Part shown: one piece after another, positions 1-7,537 of the stretch
How positions within the stretch are numbered: position 1 is the first letter of the stretch
How the letters are laid out: the number at the start of each line of letters is the position of its first letter
From: Pseudobythopirellula maris
GTDB taxonomy: Bacteria; Planctomycetota; Planctomycetia; Pirellulales; Lacipirellulaceae
Length of the DNA stretch: 64,000 nt
Reading direction: 5' to 3'
Assembly: GCF_007859945.1 (NCBI RefSeq)
Contig: NZ_SJPQ01000002.1
Location: 474,279-538,278 of the forward strand
Translations under genes and position numbers: made by a program
Notes under the pieces: model-generated
The model's database searches: none
Seen by the model: only the letters and a program-made list of their open reading frames with translations
Told to the model about the DNA's origin: nothing

Positions 1-768
1 CTCATCTGGGAACACACCGAGGACGAGCCGGGCGTCCCCTGCCCCAACCCGCGGGTCGTCGTACCACGCGAGTACGTGCCGGGCATTGTCAAGAAAAGCG
101 TGACGGTCGGCATCCGCAGCTTCGGGGTCCGCTGCCCGCCTTGCACCCAGGAGCACCCGACCTACGGCATCCTGGGCATGTTCCACGTGCTGCCGCCGAG
201 CCTCGCATGGCTGTGGCGCTTGGTCGCCCCGCGTGGCCACGGCAACCCGTCGATCGTCGACCAAGGGGGCATGCAGTCCGAGGGAGTCGGCTCGTACTGG
301 CCTTTCGCAACGGGCCGCCGCGTCGACCAGGCGAACATCCTGCTGAAGCAGATCACCGACACCGCCTCGACGCTGTTCGTGCTGATCCCGAACCAGCACA
401 TCGGCGCGTGGGACGTTGGCTTCGCGCCGCAGTGGGTGGCGCGCGAGTACCTGGCCCGCCGCGGCGCCACCGGCTTCCCGGCCGGCGAGCTGAAGGCGGC
501 CCGCTGCCCGCTCTTGGGCTACCACAAAGAGAAGATGACGGTCGAGGGCCAGACGATCGGCAACTGGTTCTTCGACGTCGCCACGCAGCCGGAAGTTGGT
601 GTCGACGCCTACAACACCGGCGCCGAGCTGCTCACGAACTTCTTCAACGAGCAGGTGCAGAAGTTCCTCCACGAGGACCTCGACCCGGAAGGCAAGAAGA
701 TCATCGAGGCGTGCCTCGACGGGGCGTCGGTCGAGGAGTACGACGGGCTGCTGACGTCCGCGGTGTAG
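1..768 (+). CDS. C-terminal part of a large DUF4914-like protein (5' truncated)
   Basis: The reading frame is open from base 1 to the TAG/TGA-bounded end at 768, so the gene begins before the window; a GTG at 76 is probably internal. The visible 255 residues contain conserved-looking blocks such as GVRCPPCTQEHPTYGILGMF, WLWRLVAPRGHGNPSI and EGVGSYWPFATGR, which I recognise as typical of DUF4914 proteins (about 630 residues, function unknown, found in Bacteroidetes and Planctomycetes). No signal peptide can be judged because the N-terminus is missing. The family assignment is from memory of its motifs, not from a search. It is followed after 32 bases by a small membrane-protein gene on the same strand. 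Confidence 0.6.
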   Translation, partial: LIWEHTEDEPGVPCPNPRVVVPREYVPGIVKKSVTVGIRSFGVRCPPCTQEHPTYGILGMFHVLPPSLAWLWRLVAPRGHGNPSIVDQGGMQSEGVGSYWPFATGRRVDQANILLKQITDTASTLFVLIPNQHIGAWDVGFAPQWVAREYLARRGATGFPAGELKAARCPLLGYHKEKMTVEGQTIGNWFFDVATQPEVGVDAYNTGAELLTNFFNEQVQKFLHEDLDPEGKKIIEACLDGASVEEYDGLLTSAV

Positions 769-800
769 GCTACAAGAACCCCGCTACCAAGGACGACAAT

Positions 801-1172
801 TTGAACGCCATCGAGACGAACAAGAAGCCCTCTTGCGCTTTCATCGTCGTCACGGTTTTCGTTTTTTTCGTCGTTGCCTTCATATTGGCGATGTTCTTCG
901 CGCTCGATATAGGCATCCTCGGCACGGCGACACTGCCGGGGGGCGCCGTGATGTCGATCGATGCCGGTACTGAGGGCTTCTCAGCCTCCGAAGGTGCTCA
1001 CGGCACGGTGGTCGAAATCGCCGGCCGCGATCTTGAGTTCACACCGACGGCTGTCCTCGTCGATGGAGCGATACTCCTTGAACTCGAGGACCCGATCCAG
1101 CAGGCGAAGCTGACGACATCGTCTGATGGGGTGCATCTCGAGATCGACGGGAAGTCGTATCCTCTACCGTAG
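801..1172 (+). CDS. small single-pass membrane protein
   Basis: I place the start at a TTG (801) because AAGGA (789-793) lies seven bases upstream and because the frame further upstream is only the shadow of the preceding gene. The 123-residue product has a short charged N-terminus (NAIETNKKP), one strongly hydrophobic segment at about residues 11-38 (FIVVTVFVFFVVAFILAMFF) and a roughly 80-residue hydrophilic tail probably outside the membrane. The tail is rich in beta-type residues but I do not recognise a domain. It may be co-transcribed with the DUF4914-like gene just upstream. Function unknown. Confidence 0.55.
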   Translation: MNAIETNKKPSCAFIVVTVFVFFVVAFILAMFFALDIGILGTATLPGGAVMSIDAGTEGFSASEGAHGTVVEIAGRDLEFTPTAVLVDGAILLELEDPIQQAKLTTSSDGVHLEIDGKSYPLP

Positions 1173-1176
1173 CGGC

Positions 1177-1206
1177 CTCCGGTCGCTGACGCTCGCGGTT
1201 CACCTA
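1177..1206. repeat. dispersed intergenic repeat, single arm
   Basis: The block starting CTCCGGTCGCTGACGCTCGC matches one arm of the long hairpin at 10031-10117 and related blocks at 2406-2435 and 30609-30694. Only one arm is present here, just after the stop of the small membrane-protein gene. Confidence 0.6.
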
Positions 1207-1274
1207 CTCCAATTGCTCGACAGCCCCCCTGCGTAGCTGCTCTTTTCTAAGACGTAACAACGACGGGGGTCTCG

Positions 1275-2402
1275 ATGTCACGCCAACCTCGCGTACGAGC
1301 AAGCATGCGCCGTTTACGCATGATTCTTTTCGTCGGCGCCTTGGTTGCAGGCTGCTCCGATCCTAAAGAGGATGAAGCGGCCCGCCGGGAATCTTACTTG
1401 AGCCTTGAAAGATTCGAAACGACTGGCGAGCCCTCTCTGACGGACTTGCCGCCGATTCGCCCTGCTTCAGAGATACCGCGCACCGATGTCCTGCCACACA
1501 TGGGAGGGGAGATCACGCGTGGTCGCAATTACGTTTTCTGCGCGACGGCTAAATTGGCCTGGGACGCATTTGGCGTACAGAAGGGCCAAGCTCCGACCGA
1601 CTTGGCGCAAGCCATGTCGCGTCTGGAGTTCTCTGGGGATGACCTCAACCCTTCTTGTTACCTCACCATGAAAGGCAGCCGCGCCCAAGTTGCTGCGAGG
1701 ATGAATGAGAAGTTCCCCGGTGTTGAGATTGAGTTGGCTGCTGACGATCCATCGGCCATGATTTCATACGCCTACCTGCAGAAGCAGCTTCCATTTCGTG
1801 AAAAGTTCGACCGGCTGGAATCGCCCCTGGAATTCCACGGCGATGAAGGTGCGACGCCGGTCGCTGCATTCGGGGTCGAGAAGTTTCACGAAGAGGGTGT
1901 GCGCGAGACGCTTCACCGTTGGCAGATAACGGTGCTTGACTATAAGAACAAGGACGATTTTGTCGTTGAGCTGAACACTCTTTCGAAGCAGGACCGCATG
2001 ATACTTGCAAAGGTCCCCCCCGAATCCACTCTTGAAATGACCGCAGTTCGCGTGGCCTCTCGGGTGAGTTCGGGATACCAACTTGGCAGCGAGAAGTCTC
2101 TGCTGCAGGAACAAGAGGATTTCGTCGTTCCGATAATATCTCTGGGGGTGCTGAAAACCTTTGGCGAACTAGGGGCTACAGCATTAGCCCAAGTAATCCA
2201 GTTTCGATTGGACGAATCAGGGGCAAAATTACGATCCGAATCGGACTACTCCTATTTAGGCGAAGATGGCCGCCCGCGTGAGTTCGTCTTCGACAAGCCG
2301 TTCTTGATCTACCTCGTCGAGCGGCAGAGCGAGCATCCCTATCTCGCGATGTGGATCGCCAACGAGGAGTTGCTGGAAACGGCGGACGATTCGGCGGAGT
2401 GA
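1275..2402 (+). CDS. putative lipoprotein with serpin-like C-terminus, paralogue A
   Basis: The 375-residue protein has a basic N-terminus, a hydrophobic stretch and a lipobox ending VAGC (Cys27), so it is probably a lipoprotein. The body is paralogous along its length to the next gene (2745-3815): both share DVLPH..GEI..GRN, AYL.KQLPFR, Q(V/I)..LDY, QFRLDESGA and a C-terminal FVFDKPFL..LVER....PYLAMWIANEELLE. The order VPxxSLG, xxFRLDESGA, FVFDKPFL resembles the C-terminal third of serpins (sheet strands, the E-G-x-A hinge region and the FxADHPFLF motif), but the similarity is weak and I treat a serpin fold as a hypothesis. It is followed by a decayed copy of the lhgO tail, which reveals a segmental duplication. 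Confidence 0.7.
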   Translation: MSRQPRVRASMRRLRMILFVGALVAGCSDPKEDEAARRESYLSLERFETTGEPSLTDLPPIRPASEIPRTDVLPHMGGEITRGRNYVFCATAKLAWDAFGVQKGQAPTDLAQAMSRLEFSGDDLNPSCYLTMKGSRAQVAARMNEKFPGVEIELAADDPSAMISYAYLQKQLPFREKFDRLESPLEFHGDEGATPVAAFGVEKFHEEGVRETLHRWQITVLDYKNKDDFVVELNTLSKQDRMILAKVPPESTLEMTAVRVASRVSSGYQLGSEKSLLQEQEDFVVPIISLGVLKTFGELGATALAQVIQFRLDESGAKLRSESDYSYLGEDGRPREFVFDKPFLIYLVERQSEHPYLAMWIANEELLETADDSAE

Positions 2403-2405
2403 TTC

Positions 2406-2435
2406 GCTGCGGACGCTGACGCTCACGGCTCGCCT
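2406..2435. repeat. dispersed intergenic repeat, single arm
   Basis: The block containing GGACGCTGACGCTCACGGCT matches the arm at 1177-1206 and the right arm of the hairpin at 10031-10117. It sits directly after the stop codon of the serpin-like paralogue A. Confidence 0.55.
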
Positions 2436-2437
2436 GT

Positions 2438-2541
2438 TCTAGCCGCTCGCCGATCTTGAGCGACGCCGTCGCCACAGGCGAGGGGGCGTTCAGTACGTTG
2501 GCGAACCGCTTGTCGATCTGGAAGTCTCCGGCCCGCTGCAT
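2438..2541 (-). pseudogene. remnant of an lhgO C-terminus
   Basis: Read on the minus strand this segment encodes GDFQID followed by ANVLNAPSPVATASLKIGER, which closely matches the end of the intact lhgO product downstream (DDFLID, then VVNVLNAPSPAATAALKIGE, then RL). About four codons are missing between the two blocks and about nine bases near the end. Nothing else of lhgO remains. The remnant begins ATGCAGCG, the same eight bases as the intact gene's start, which could mean an internal deletion, but eight bases may be chance. Together with the flanking serpin-like paralogues it marks an old tandem duplication of [serpin-like gene + lhgO]. Confidence 0.75.
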
Positions 2542-2744
2542 TCTTTACGTTGGCCGATTCTGCCCATAAGCAATAGCAGGCCTAACAGTATGCGAAATCT
2601 TTGAGAGCCGCGTCCCGAACGCTTCTGGTTCACTCCTTAATTTGTGTATGCTGTGAAAGAGTAATAACTTGGCGCGACGCCGCGCTCAGAAGCGAGGCTG
2701 ATCGGCGACGGCTTTTCTCAGGCTAGCTTCTAGCCGCTAGAACA

Positions 2745-3815
2745 ATGCGGAGGCGCTTGATGCGACACTTGGATGCAACGATGGCTGTGGGCGTGGCGTG
2801 GGTGCTCGCAACGGCGCCGGCGATCACTCTAGCGGGATCGAGCGAAGGGCAACCGATTGCCGATCGATTGCCCCAAATCCGCGACGCGAGCGGCTACCAG
2901 AGGACCGACGTACTCCCTCACCTGGAGGGCGAGATCGTTGAGGGTCGCAACCACATCTACTGTGCGACGATGAAACTCGCCTGGGACGCGGTCCCCGGGA
3001 TACGCCGAACCGACACCCCCATGACGCGAGCGCTTGATCGCCTGCAATTCAGCCGACAAGACCTCGACGCGACGAGCTATTACATCGGTTGGGGACGAGC
3101 GAACAACGTTCAGAGGCGCCTCGCTCGCAGTTTTCCATCGGTCGAGTTCCCCATCGATGGGCTTACCGGGCGGGAGTCGATCTCGTTGGCTTACCTCGCA
3201 AAACAACTCCCCTTCCGCACAAGGTTCAATCTATCGAGCGATCCGATTGCGTTCGAATCGTCCGCGGGCGAATCGAAGCTCAAGGGATTCGGAGTCGAGC
3301 ACTTCTCCAAAACTGAAAAAGCTCACAAGCTCCTCAGCAAACAGGTAAGCGTGCTCGACTACCAGAACGAAGACGACTTTACGATCGAGTTGCACTCGCG
3401 ATCACTCAAAGATCGGATTCTGCTTGCGAAGGTCGCGCCCAAAAAAACGATGCGGGAGACCCTTTCCGCGATGCAACATCGCATCGCTGAATCGAAGCTC
3501 AAAGACGAGGAAGCGCTGCTCCAACAGGAAGAGTCGCTCCTCGTGCCGGTCGTCTCTCTTGGGGTCCGGCAAAATTATCCCGAGATCGAACTGCCGCTGG
3601 CGTTCCAGATCATCCAGTTCCGCCTCGATGAATCGGGGGCGGTGCTCAAGTCCTTCGGAGGGGTCGGCTTTGGCTCACTCCCTGGCGACGGCCCACGCAG
3701 CTTTGTGTTCGACAAGCCGTTCTTGCTTTGCCTGGTCGAGCGCGGCAGCGACAATCCGTATTTAGCGATGTGGATCGCGAACGAGGAGTTGCTGGAAACG
3801 GCGGAGGAGAACTGA
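2745..3815 (+). CDS. secreted protein with serpin-like C-terminus, paralogue B
   Basis: The 356-residue product has an Arg-rich start, a hydrophobic core (MAVGVAWVLATAPAITLAG) and a likely signal-peptidase I site, with no lipobox cysteine, unlike paralogue A. It shares the conserved blocks described for paralogue A, including GRNHIYCATMKLAWDA near the N-terminus and FVFDKPFLLCLVERG near the C-terminus. A second ATG at 2760 would also leave a signal peptide. It converges on lhgO with a GC-rich hairpin between the two stops. If the serpin-like reading is right it would be a periplasmic or surface protease inhibitor; this remains inference. Confidence 0.7.
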   Translation: MRRRLMRHLDATMAVGVAWVLATAPAITLAGSSEGQPIADRLPQIRDASGYQRTDVLPHLEGEIVEGRNHIYCATMKLAWDAVPGIRRTDTPMTRALDRLQFSRQDLDATSYYIGWGRANNVQRRLARSFPSVEFPIDGLTGRESISLAYLAKQLPFRTRFNLSSDPIAFESSAGESKLKGFGVEHFSKTEKAHKLLSKQVSVLDYQNEDDFTIELHSRSLKDRILLAKVAPKKTMRETLSAMQHRIAESKLKDEEALLQQEESLLVPVVSLGVRQNYPEIELPLAFQIIQFRLDESGAVLKSFGGVGFGSLPGDGPRSFVFDKPFLLCLVERGSDNPYLAMWIANEELLETAEEN

Positions 3816-3825
3816 GACGCCAGTT

Positions 3826-3850
3826 CTCCCTCCCCCCGTGGGGGAGGGGA
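3826..3850. terminator. GC-rich hairpin between convergent genes
   Basis: CTCCCTCCCCC...GTGGGGGAGGGG forms a short, strong stem between the stop of the serpin-like gene and the stop of lhgO. A near copy sits at 55306-55330 in the same type of convergent junction. There is no T-run, so it is a candidate bidirectional transcription barrier rather than a textbook terminator. Confidence 0.45.
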
Positions 3851-5053
3851 TTACGTAGCCAGCCGCTCGACAATCGTCTCGCCGATCTTCAGCGCCGCCG
3901 TCGCGGCGGGCGACGGGGCGTTCAGCACGTTGACGACCCGGGCGCCGGGGCGTCCCGACTCGTCGATCAGGAAGTCGTCGACCAGCTTGCCGTCGGGCGT
4001 GAGCGCCTGGGCGCGCACGCCGGCGGGCGCCGGCTCGAGGGCTTCGGCCGTGATCTCGGGCACCAGCCGCTGGAGCGCGCGGACGAAGGCCGCCTTGCTC
4101 ACCGAGCGCCACATCTCGCCCGCGCCCATCCGCCAGTGCCTGATCGCCATGCGGACGAAGCCGCCGTACGTGAGCGAGCCAGTCAGTTCGCCGAGGTTGA
4201 TCGTCCGCTTGTCGTAGCCCTCGCGGGCGAAGGCCAGCACGGCGTTCGGACCGCACTCGATCGAGCCGTCGACCATCCGCGTGAAGTGGACCCCGAGGAA
4301 CGGGAACGCCGGGTCGGGCGTGGGGTAGATCAGGTCGCGGCACAAGTGCTTGGCGTTGTCCTTGAGTTTGAAATACTCGCCGCGGAAAGGCACGATCCGC
4401 GCGGGGTTCTTCGAGCCGGCCATCCGGGCCACCACGTCGCAGTGCAGTCCCGCGCAGTTGATGACCGTGGGCGCCGTGAACTCGCCCGCCGGCGTGGTGA
4501 CAGTCACGCCGTCGTCGTGCAGATCGATCGCCGTCACCCGGGCCGAGAGCGTCAGCTCGCCGCCCGCCAGGCGGATCTGTTCGGCGAGCTTGTCGCACAC
4601 GCCCAAGTAATCAACGATGCCCGCCTCGGGCACGTGCAGCGCGGCGACGCCGCGGGCGTGTGGCTCGAGTTCGGCGAGACGCTCGACGCCGATCCGCTCG
4701 CAGCCGACGCCGTTCTCGTGGCCGCGTTGCTCGATCCTCTCGAGCGCCGGGAGGTCGCTCTCGTCGACCGCCACGATCACCTTGCCGCAGGTCTCGAAAG
4801 CGACTTCGTGCTCTCGGCAGAACGCCTCCATGGCGGCCTTGCCCTCGCGGCAGTTCACGGCCTTGAGCGACCCCGGCTTGTAGTAAACGCCCGAGTGCAG
4901 CACGCCGCTGTTGCGTCCCGTTTGGTGGCGGGCGACGGCGGGCTCTTTCTCGAGCACACGCACCGTGTTGCCGGGGAAGCGTTGGGTGTACCGATAGGCG
5001 GTCGCCAGTCCGACGATGCCGCCGCCGATCACCAGGAGGTCGCTGCGCTGCAT
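3851..5053 (-). CDS. lhgO: L-2-hydroxyglutarate oxidase
   Basis: FAD-dependent enzyme that oxidises L-2-hydroxyglutarate to 2-oxoglutarate, passing electrons to oxygen or the quinone pool. The 400 residues match the family length. The N-terminal Rossmann motif is GGGIVG (residues 10-15), followed by a conserved HQTGRNSGVLHSG block and, near the C-terminus, VVNVLNAPSPAATAALKIGE. The start ATG gives the dinucleotide-binding fold immediately, with no signal peptide. The gene is monocistronic or the last of a minus-strand group with the flavin reductase 99 bases upstream. A decayed fragment of a second copy lies at 2438-2541. Confidence 0.9.
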   Translation of the reverse strand: MQRSDLLVIGGGIVGLATAYRYTQRFPGNTVRVLEKEPAVARHQTGRNSGVLHSGVYYKPGSLKAVNCREGKAAMEAFCREHEVAFETCGKVIVAVDESDLPALERIEQRGHENGVGCERIGVERLAELEPHARGVAALHVPEAGIVDYLGVCDKLAEQIRLAGGELTLSARVTAIDLHDDGVTVTTPAGEFTAPTVINCAGLHCDVVARMAGSKNPARIVPFRGEYFKLKDNAKHLCRDLIYPTPDPAFPFLGVHFTRMVDGSIECGPNAVLAFAREGYDKRTINLGELTGSLTYGGFVRMAIRHWRMGAGEMWRSVSKAAFVRALQRLVPEITAEALEPAPAGVRAQALTPDGKLVDDFLIDESGRPGARVVNVLNAPSPAATAALKIGETIVERLAT

Positions 5054-5152
5054 GGGGGAGGATCGGGAGCGGAAGGCGGGGGAGCGAGCGGCGTAGGGAT
5101 CGATGGGTCGACGCCGCAGTCGACGACCTCCTTAAATTTACTCGCTCGCCGC

Positions 5153-5632
5153 CTAGTAGTGAGCGCCCGATTTGCGCACGTGAACCATGGGTTCGCCCTC
5201 GCCGCTCATCGAGCCGCGTACGACGCGAGCGAGGAACACGCGGTGGTCGCCCGAGTCGAGGTGCTCGCCCGGCTCGCACTCCAGGTGGCCCAACGCCGCG
5301 CTGAGGACCGGAACGCCGCGAGGGCAGGGCGTGGTGGCGATCCCCTCGAAGGCCGGCTCGCCGGGCTCGAAACCGCGGCCGAAGTGCTTGAGGAAATCGG
5401 TCTGCCCCTCGCCCACGAGGTTCAGGACAAACGGTTCGCCGGCGGTGAGCCTCTCGCACGCGTGGCGCCCGAGCTTCACCGCGACAGAGACCATCGGCGG
5501 CTCGAAACCGGCCTGCACGGCCCAGCTGGCGAGCATGCCGGTGGCCTTCTCTCCCCCGCCCAAGGTGAGGATGTACAAGCCGCTCGCCACGCGTCCGAGG
5601 GGGGCGTCGTACGGGGGTTTCGTGTCGGGCAT
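5153..5632 (-). CDS. flavin reductase-like FMN-binding protein
   Basis: The 159-residue protein has the flavin reductase split-barrel pattern: an N-terminal LGRVASGLYILT block, GMLASWAVQAGFEPPMVSVAV, then FVLNLVGEG and a C-terminal LGHLECEP followed by GDHRVFLARV. The family binds FMN and either supplies reduced flavin to a partner monooxygenase or acts alone. No partner enzyme is adjacent. It is encoded on the same strand as lhgO and the thiamine-binding protein, and co-transcription is possible. Confidence 0.85.
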   Translation of the reverse strand: MPDTKPPYDAPLGRVASGLYILTLGGGEKATGMLASWAVQAGFEPPMVSVAVKLGRHACERLTAGEPFVLNLVGEGQTDFLKHFGRGFEPGEPAFEGIATTPCPRGVPVLSAALGHLECEPGEHLDSGDHRVFLARVVRGSMSGEGEPMVHVRKSGAHY

Positions 5633-5720
5633 CGGGTCTCCGGGTTGCGAGTGAATAACAGGGCGGCGGATTGCTGCGGGTCAGTTGCCGCGGCTGGTGT
5701 GTGAACGATTGATGAAATGG

Positions 5721-6032
5721 TCACTGCGGATCGGCGCGGCGGCCGAGCCGGCGCTCGACGCTCTCGACCTTGCCCCGCATACGCCCGGCGGCGCCGTGGC
5801 GGTAGTCGACCTTCGCGGCGCAGGTGACGCGCGGGTGGTTCTCGGCGACCTTCTCGATGCAGCGACGCATCACGCCGAGAACCTCGTCGAGCTCTCCCTC
5901 GACGATCGTCCCCATGGCGTGCAATTCGAACGGCAGGCCGCTCGCCTCGATCACCTCGACGCAGCGGGCCACCTCGGCGCTGACGCTCTCGCCCGCGCCC
6001 ATCGGCGTGACGCTCAATTCAAGTAGAACCAT
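5721..6032 (-). CDS. thiamine-binding protein, MTH1187/YqgV family (DUF77)
   Basis: The 103-residue product has the family's opening strand (VLLELSVTPMG) and the blocks GLPFELHAMGTIVEGE and VMRRCIEKVAENHPRVTC. Members form small ferredoxin-like-fold oligomers and bind thiamine. The length is normal and there is no signal peptide, so it is cytoplasmic. It is separated by 88 bases from the flavin reductase on the same strand. Confidence 0.85.
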   Translation of the reverse strand: MVLLELSVTPMGAGESVSAEVARCVEVIEASGLPFELHAMGTIVEGELDEVLGVMRRCIEKVAENHPRVTCAAKVDYRHGAAGRMRGKVESVERRLGRRADPQ

Positions 6033-6269
6033 GCGGAGTCTCTCGTGCTAGCGTTCGCGGCGTCCCGTTCCAAGGCTTTGACTGCGGCGCCGGCACAGCT
6101 TTCGTAAGCCCACTTCCCCCAACAAGCGTCGCACTTTAGGGAGCGCAGGGAAAGTGGTAAACCGTCGGCGCCAGAATAACTGCGAGTCCCCCACGCCGCG
6201 GGTCGATACCCCCATAGTCGCTTAGCCCGCCGGTCGAACGCCGACGTTGCTAGCGTAAGCCGATCGATC

Positions 6270-6299
6270 TTGAATGATCATTCACAAGATTGGTATACC
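6270..6299 (+). promoter_or_regulatory. putative promoter with an overlapping perfect palindrome
   Basis: TTGAAT (6270-6275) and TATACC (6294-6299) are separated by 18 bases upstream of the DUF1207 gene. The perfect 14-base palindrome TGAATGATCATTCA (6271-6284) overlaps the -35 region and could be an operator. The rest of the 6033-6377 gap shows no gene. Confidence 0.35.
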
Positions 6300-6377
6300 G
6301 TCGCGTCGATAGAATGTCTGGGCGCCGCTTCGCGCCCTTCGCCTTCACGATCCAGCCTCTCAATCGCCCGCCTCGCG

Positions 6378-7430
6378 ATGCCTCGCACCACTCACCGCCG
6401 GCTCACCGAACTCGCACTGCGCGCCAGTGCGTTGGCGGTCGCTGTGTTCGTGTCGCTCGGCGACGCACGGGCCGCGGACCGGTCGCCGCGCGACCCGTTC
6501 CTGATGGCCGACGCGTCGGCCGCCAGCAGCGTGTGGATCGGCGACAACGCCAACGACCTCATCGACCCGCTCGTCAGCACGGTGTCGCGTGAAGAGTCGA
6601 TCGCCAGCACGGCTCGGATCGACAACACGATCGTCCCGACGCATTACGTGCAGTCGCAGGGCGGCTGGGGTTGGGAGATCATGCCCGACGGTCTGATCTA
6701 CCGCTCCTACCAGGCGGGCCCGCGTGAGTCGCGGCTCGCGCTGCACCAGATCAGCAACAGCACACCGCTGGGCGAAGAGACCCTGTGGGACGCCACGCTC
6801 GGCGGACGCCGGGGGCTGCTGCGTTACGGCAACGGCGACAGCTTCCGCCCCCAGGGCTGGCAGCTCGACATCGAGGGCGCCACGATCGTGCGGCTCAACC
6901 TCGACAACGACCGCGACGTCGACTCGTCCGACTTCCGGTTCGGCGTGCCACTGACCTACGGGTCGGGCAACTGGCAGTACAAGACGGGCTACTACCACCT
7001 CAGCTCGCACCTGGGCGACGAGTTCATCGCCCGCACGCCGGGGGCGACGCGCATCAACTACGTCCGCGACGCGATCATCCTTGGCGCCTCGTACAACCCG
7101 AACCCCTGCTGGCGTTTGTACGGCGAGACCGCCTACGCGTTCTTCACCGCCGGCGGGGCCGAGCCGTGGGAGTTCCAGTTCGGGGCCGAGTACTCGCGGC
7201 CCGGCATGACGGGGATCTACGGAACGCCGTTCTTCGCCACGAACGCCCACCTGCGTGAAGAGACTGATTTTAGCGGCGACTGGACCGCCCAAACCGGCTG
7301 GCTGTGGCGTGGCGCCACGGGCAGCACGATGCGGCTCGGCCTGCACTACATGAACGGCAAGAGCACGCAGTACCAGTTCTTCAACCGCAACGAAGAGCAA
7401 ATCGGCCTGGGCATCTGGTACGATTTTTAG
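6378..7430 (+). CDS. DUF1207 protein, probable outer-membrane beta-barrel
   Basis: I choose the ATG at 6378 rather than an upstream in-frame ATG at 6270, because it starts a classic signal peptide (RTTHRRLTELALRASALAV, cleaved near ARAADR). The 350-residue product has the DUF1207 pattern: a GWGWEIMPDGLIYRSYQAG opening, GGRRGLLRYGN, alternating aromatic strands, and a C-terminus ending in IWYDF, a final aromatic residue typical of outer-membrane barrels. Known only as a family of unknown function widespread in Planctomycetes; the barrel interpretation is inference from the strand pattern and the terminal Phe. Confidence 0.75.
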   Translation: MPRTTHRRLTELALRASALAVAVFVSLGDARAADRSPRDPFLMADASAASSVWIGDNANDLIDPLVSTVSREESIASTARIDNTIVPTHYVQSQGGWGWEIMPDGLIYRSYQAGPRESRLALHQISNSTPLGEETLWDATLGGRRGLLRYGNGDSFRPQGWQLDIEGATIVRLNLDNDRDVDSSDFRFGVPLTYGSGNWQYKTGYYHLSSHLGDEFIARTPGATRINYVRDAIILGASYNPNPCWRLYGETAYAFFTAGGAEPWEFQFGAEYSRPGMTGIYGTPFFATNAHLREETDFSGDWTAQTGWLWRGATGSTMRLGLHYMNGKSTQYQFFNRNEEQIGLGIWYDF

Positions 7431-7525
7431 CTCATTGCTATCGGCTCTTGGCCATTAGCTCTTGGGCTCAAGCCGTCTGGCCGTGCTCGTCGGACCCCCG
7501 CTCCGCGCGGCGGGGGCCGCTCGGT

Positions 7526-7531
7526 TAGAAT
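7526..7531 (+). promoter_or_regulatory. TAGAAT -10-like element next to a start codon
   Basis: TAGAAT ends six bases before the ATG of the S41 protease gene. If it is a real -10 box the transcript would be leaderless. The same hexamer lies seven bases before ogt on the other strand. Confidence 0.35.
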
Positions 7532-7537
7532 CGGGCG

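Noticed and set aside
3728-5704. Plus-strand open frame of 658 codons over lhgO and the flavin reductase
   Set aside because: Both minus-strand genes have clear family motifs, and the plus frame has none.
6270-6377. N-terminal extension of the DUF1207 protein from the ATG at 6270
   Set aside because: It would place 36 non-hydrophobic residues before an otherwise perfect signal peptide and would start inside the putative promoter.
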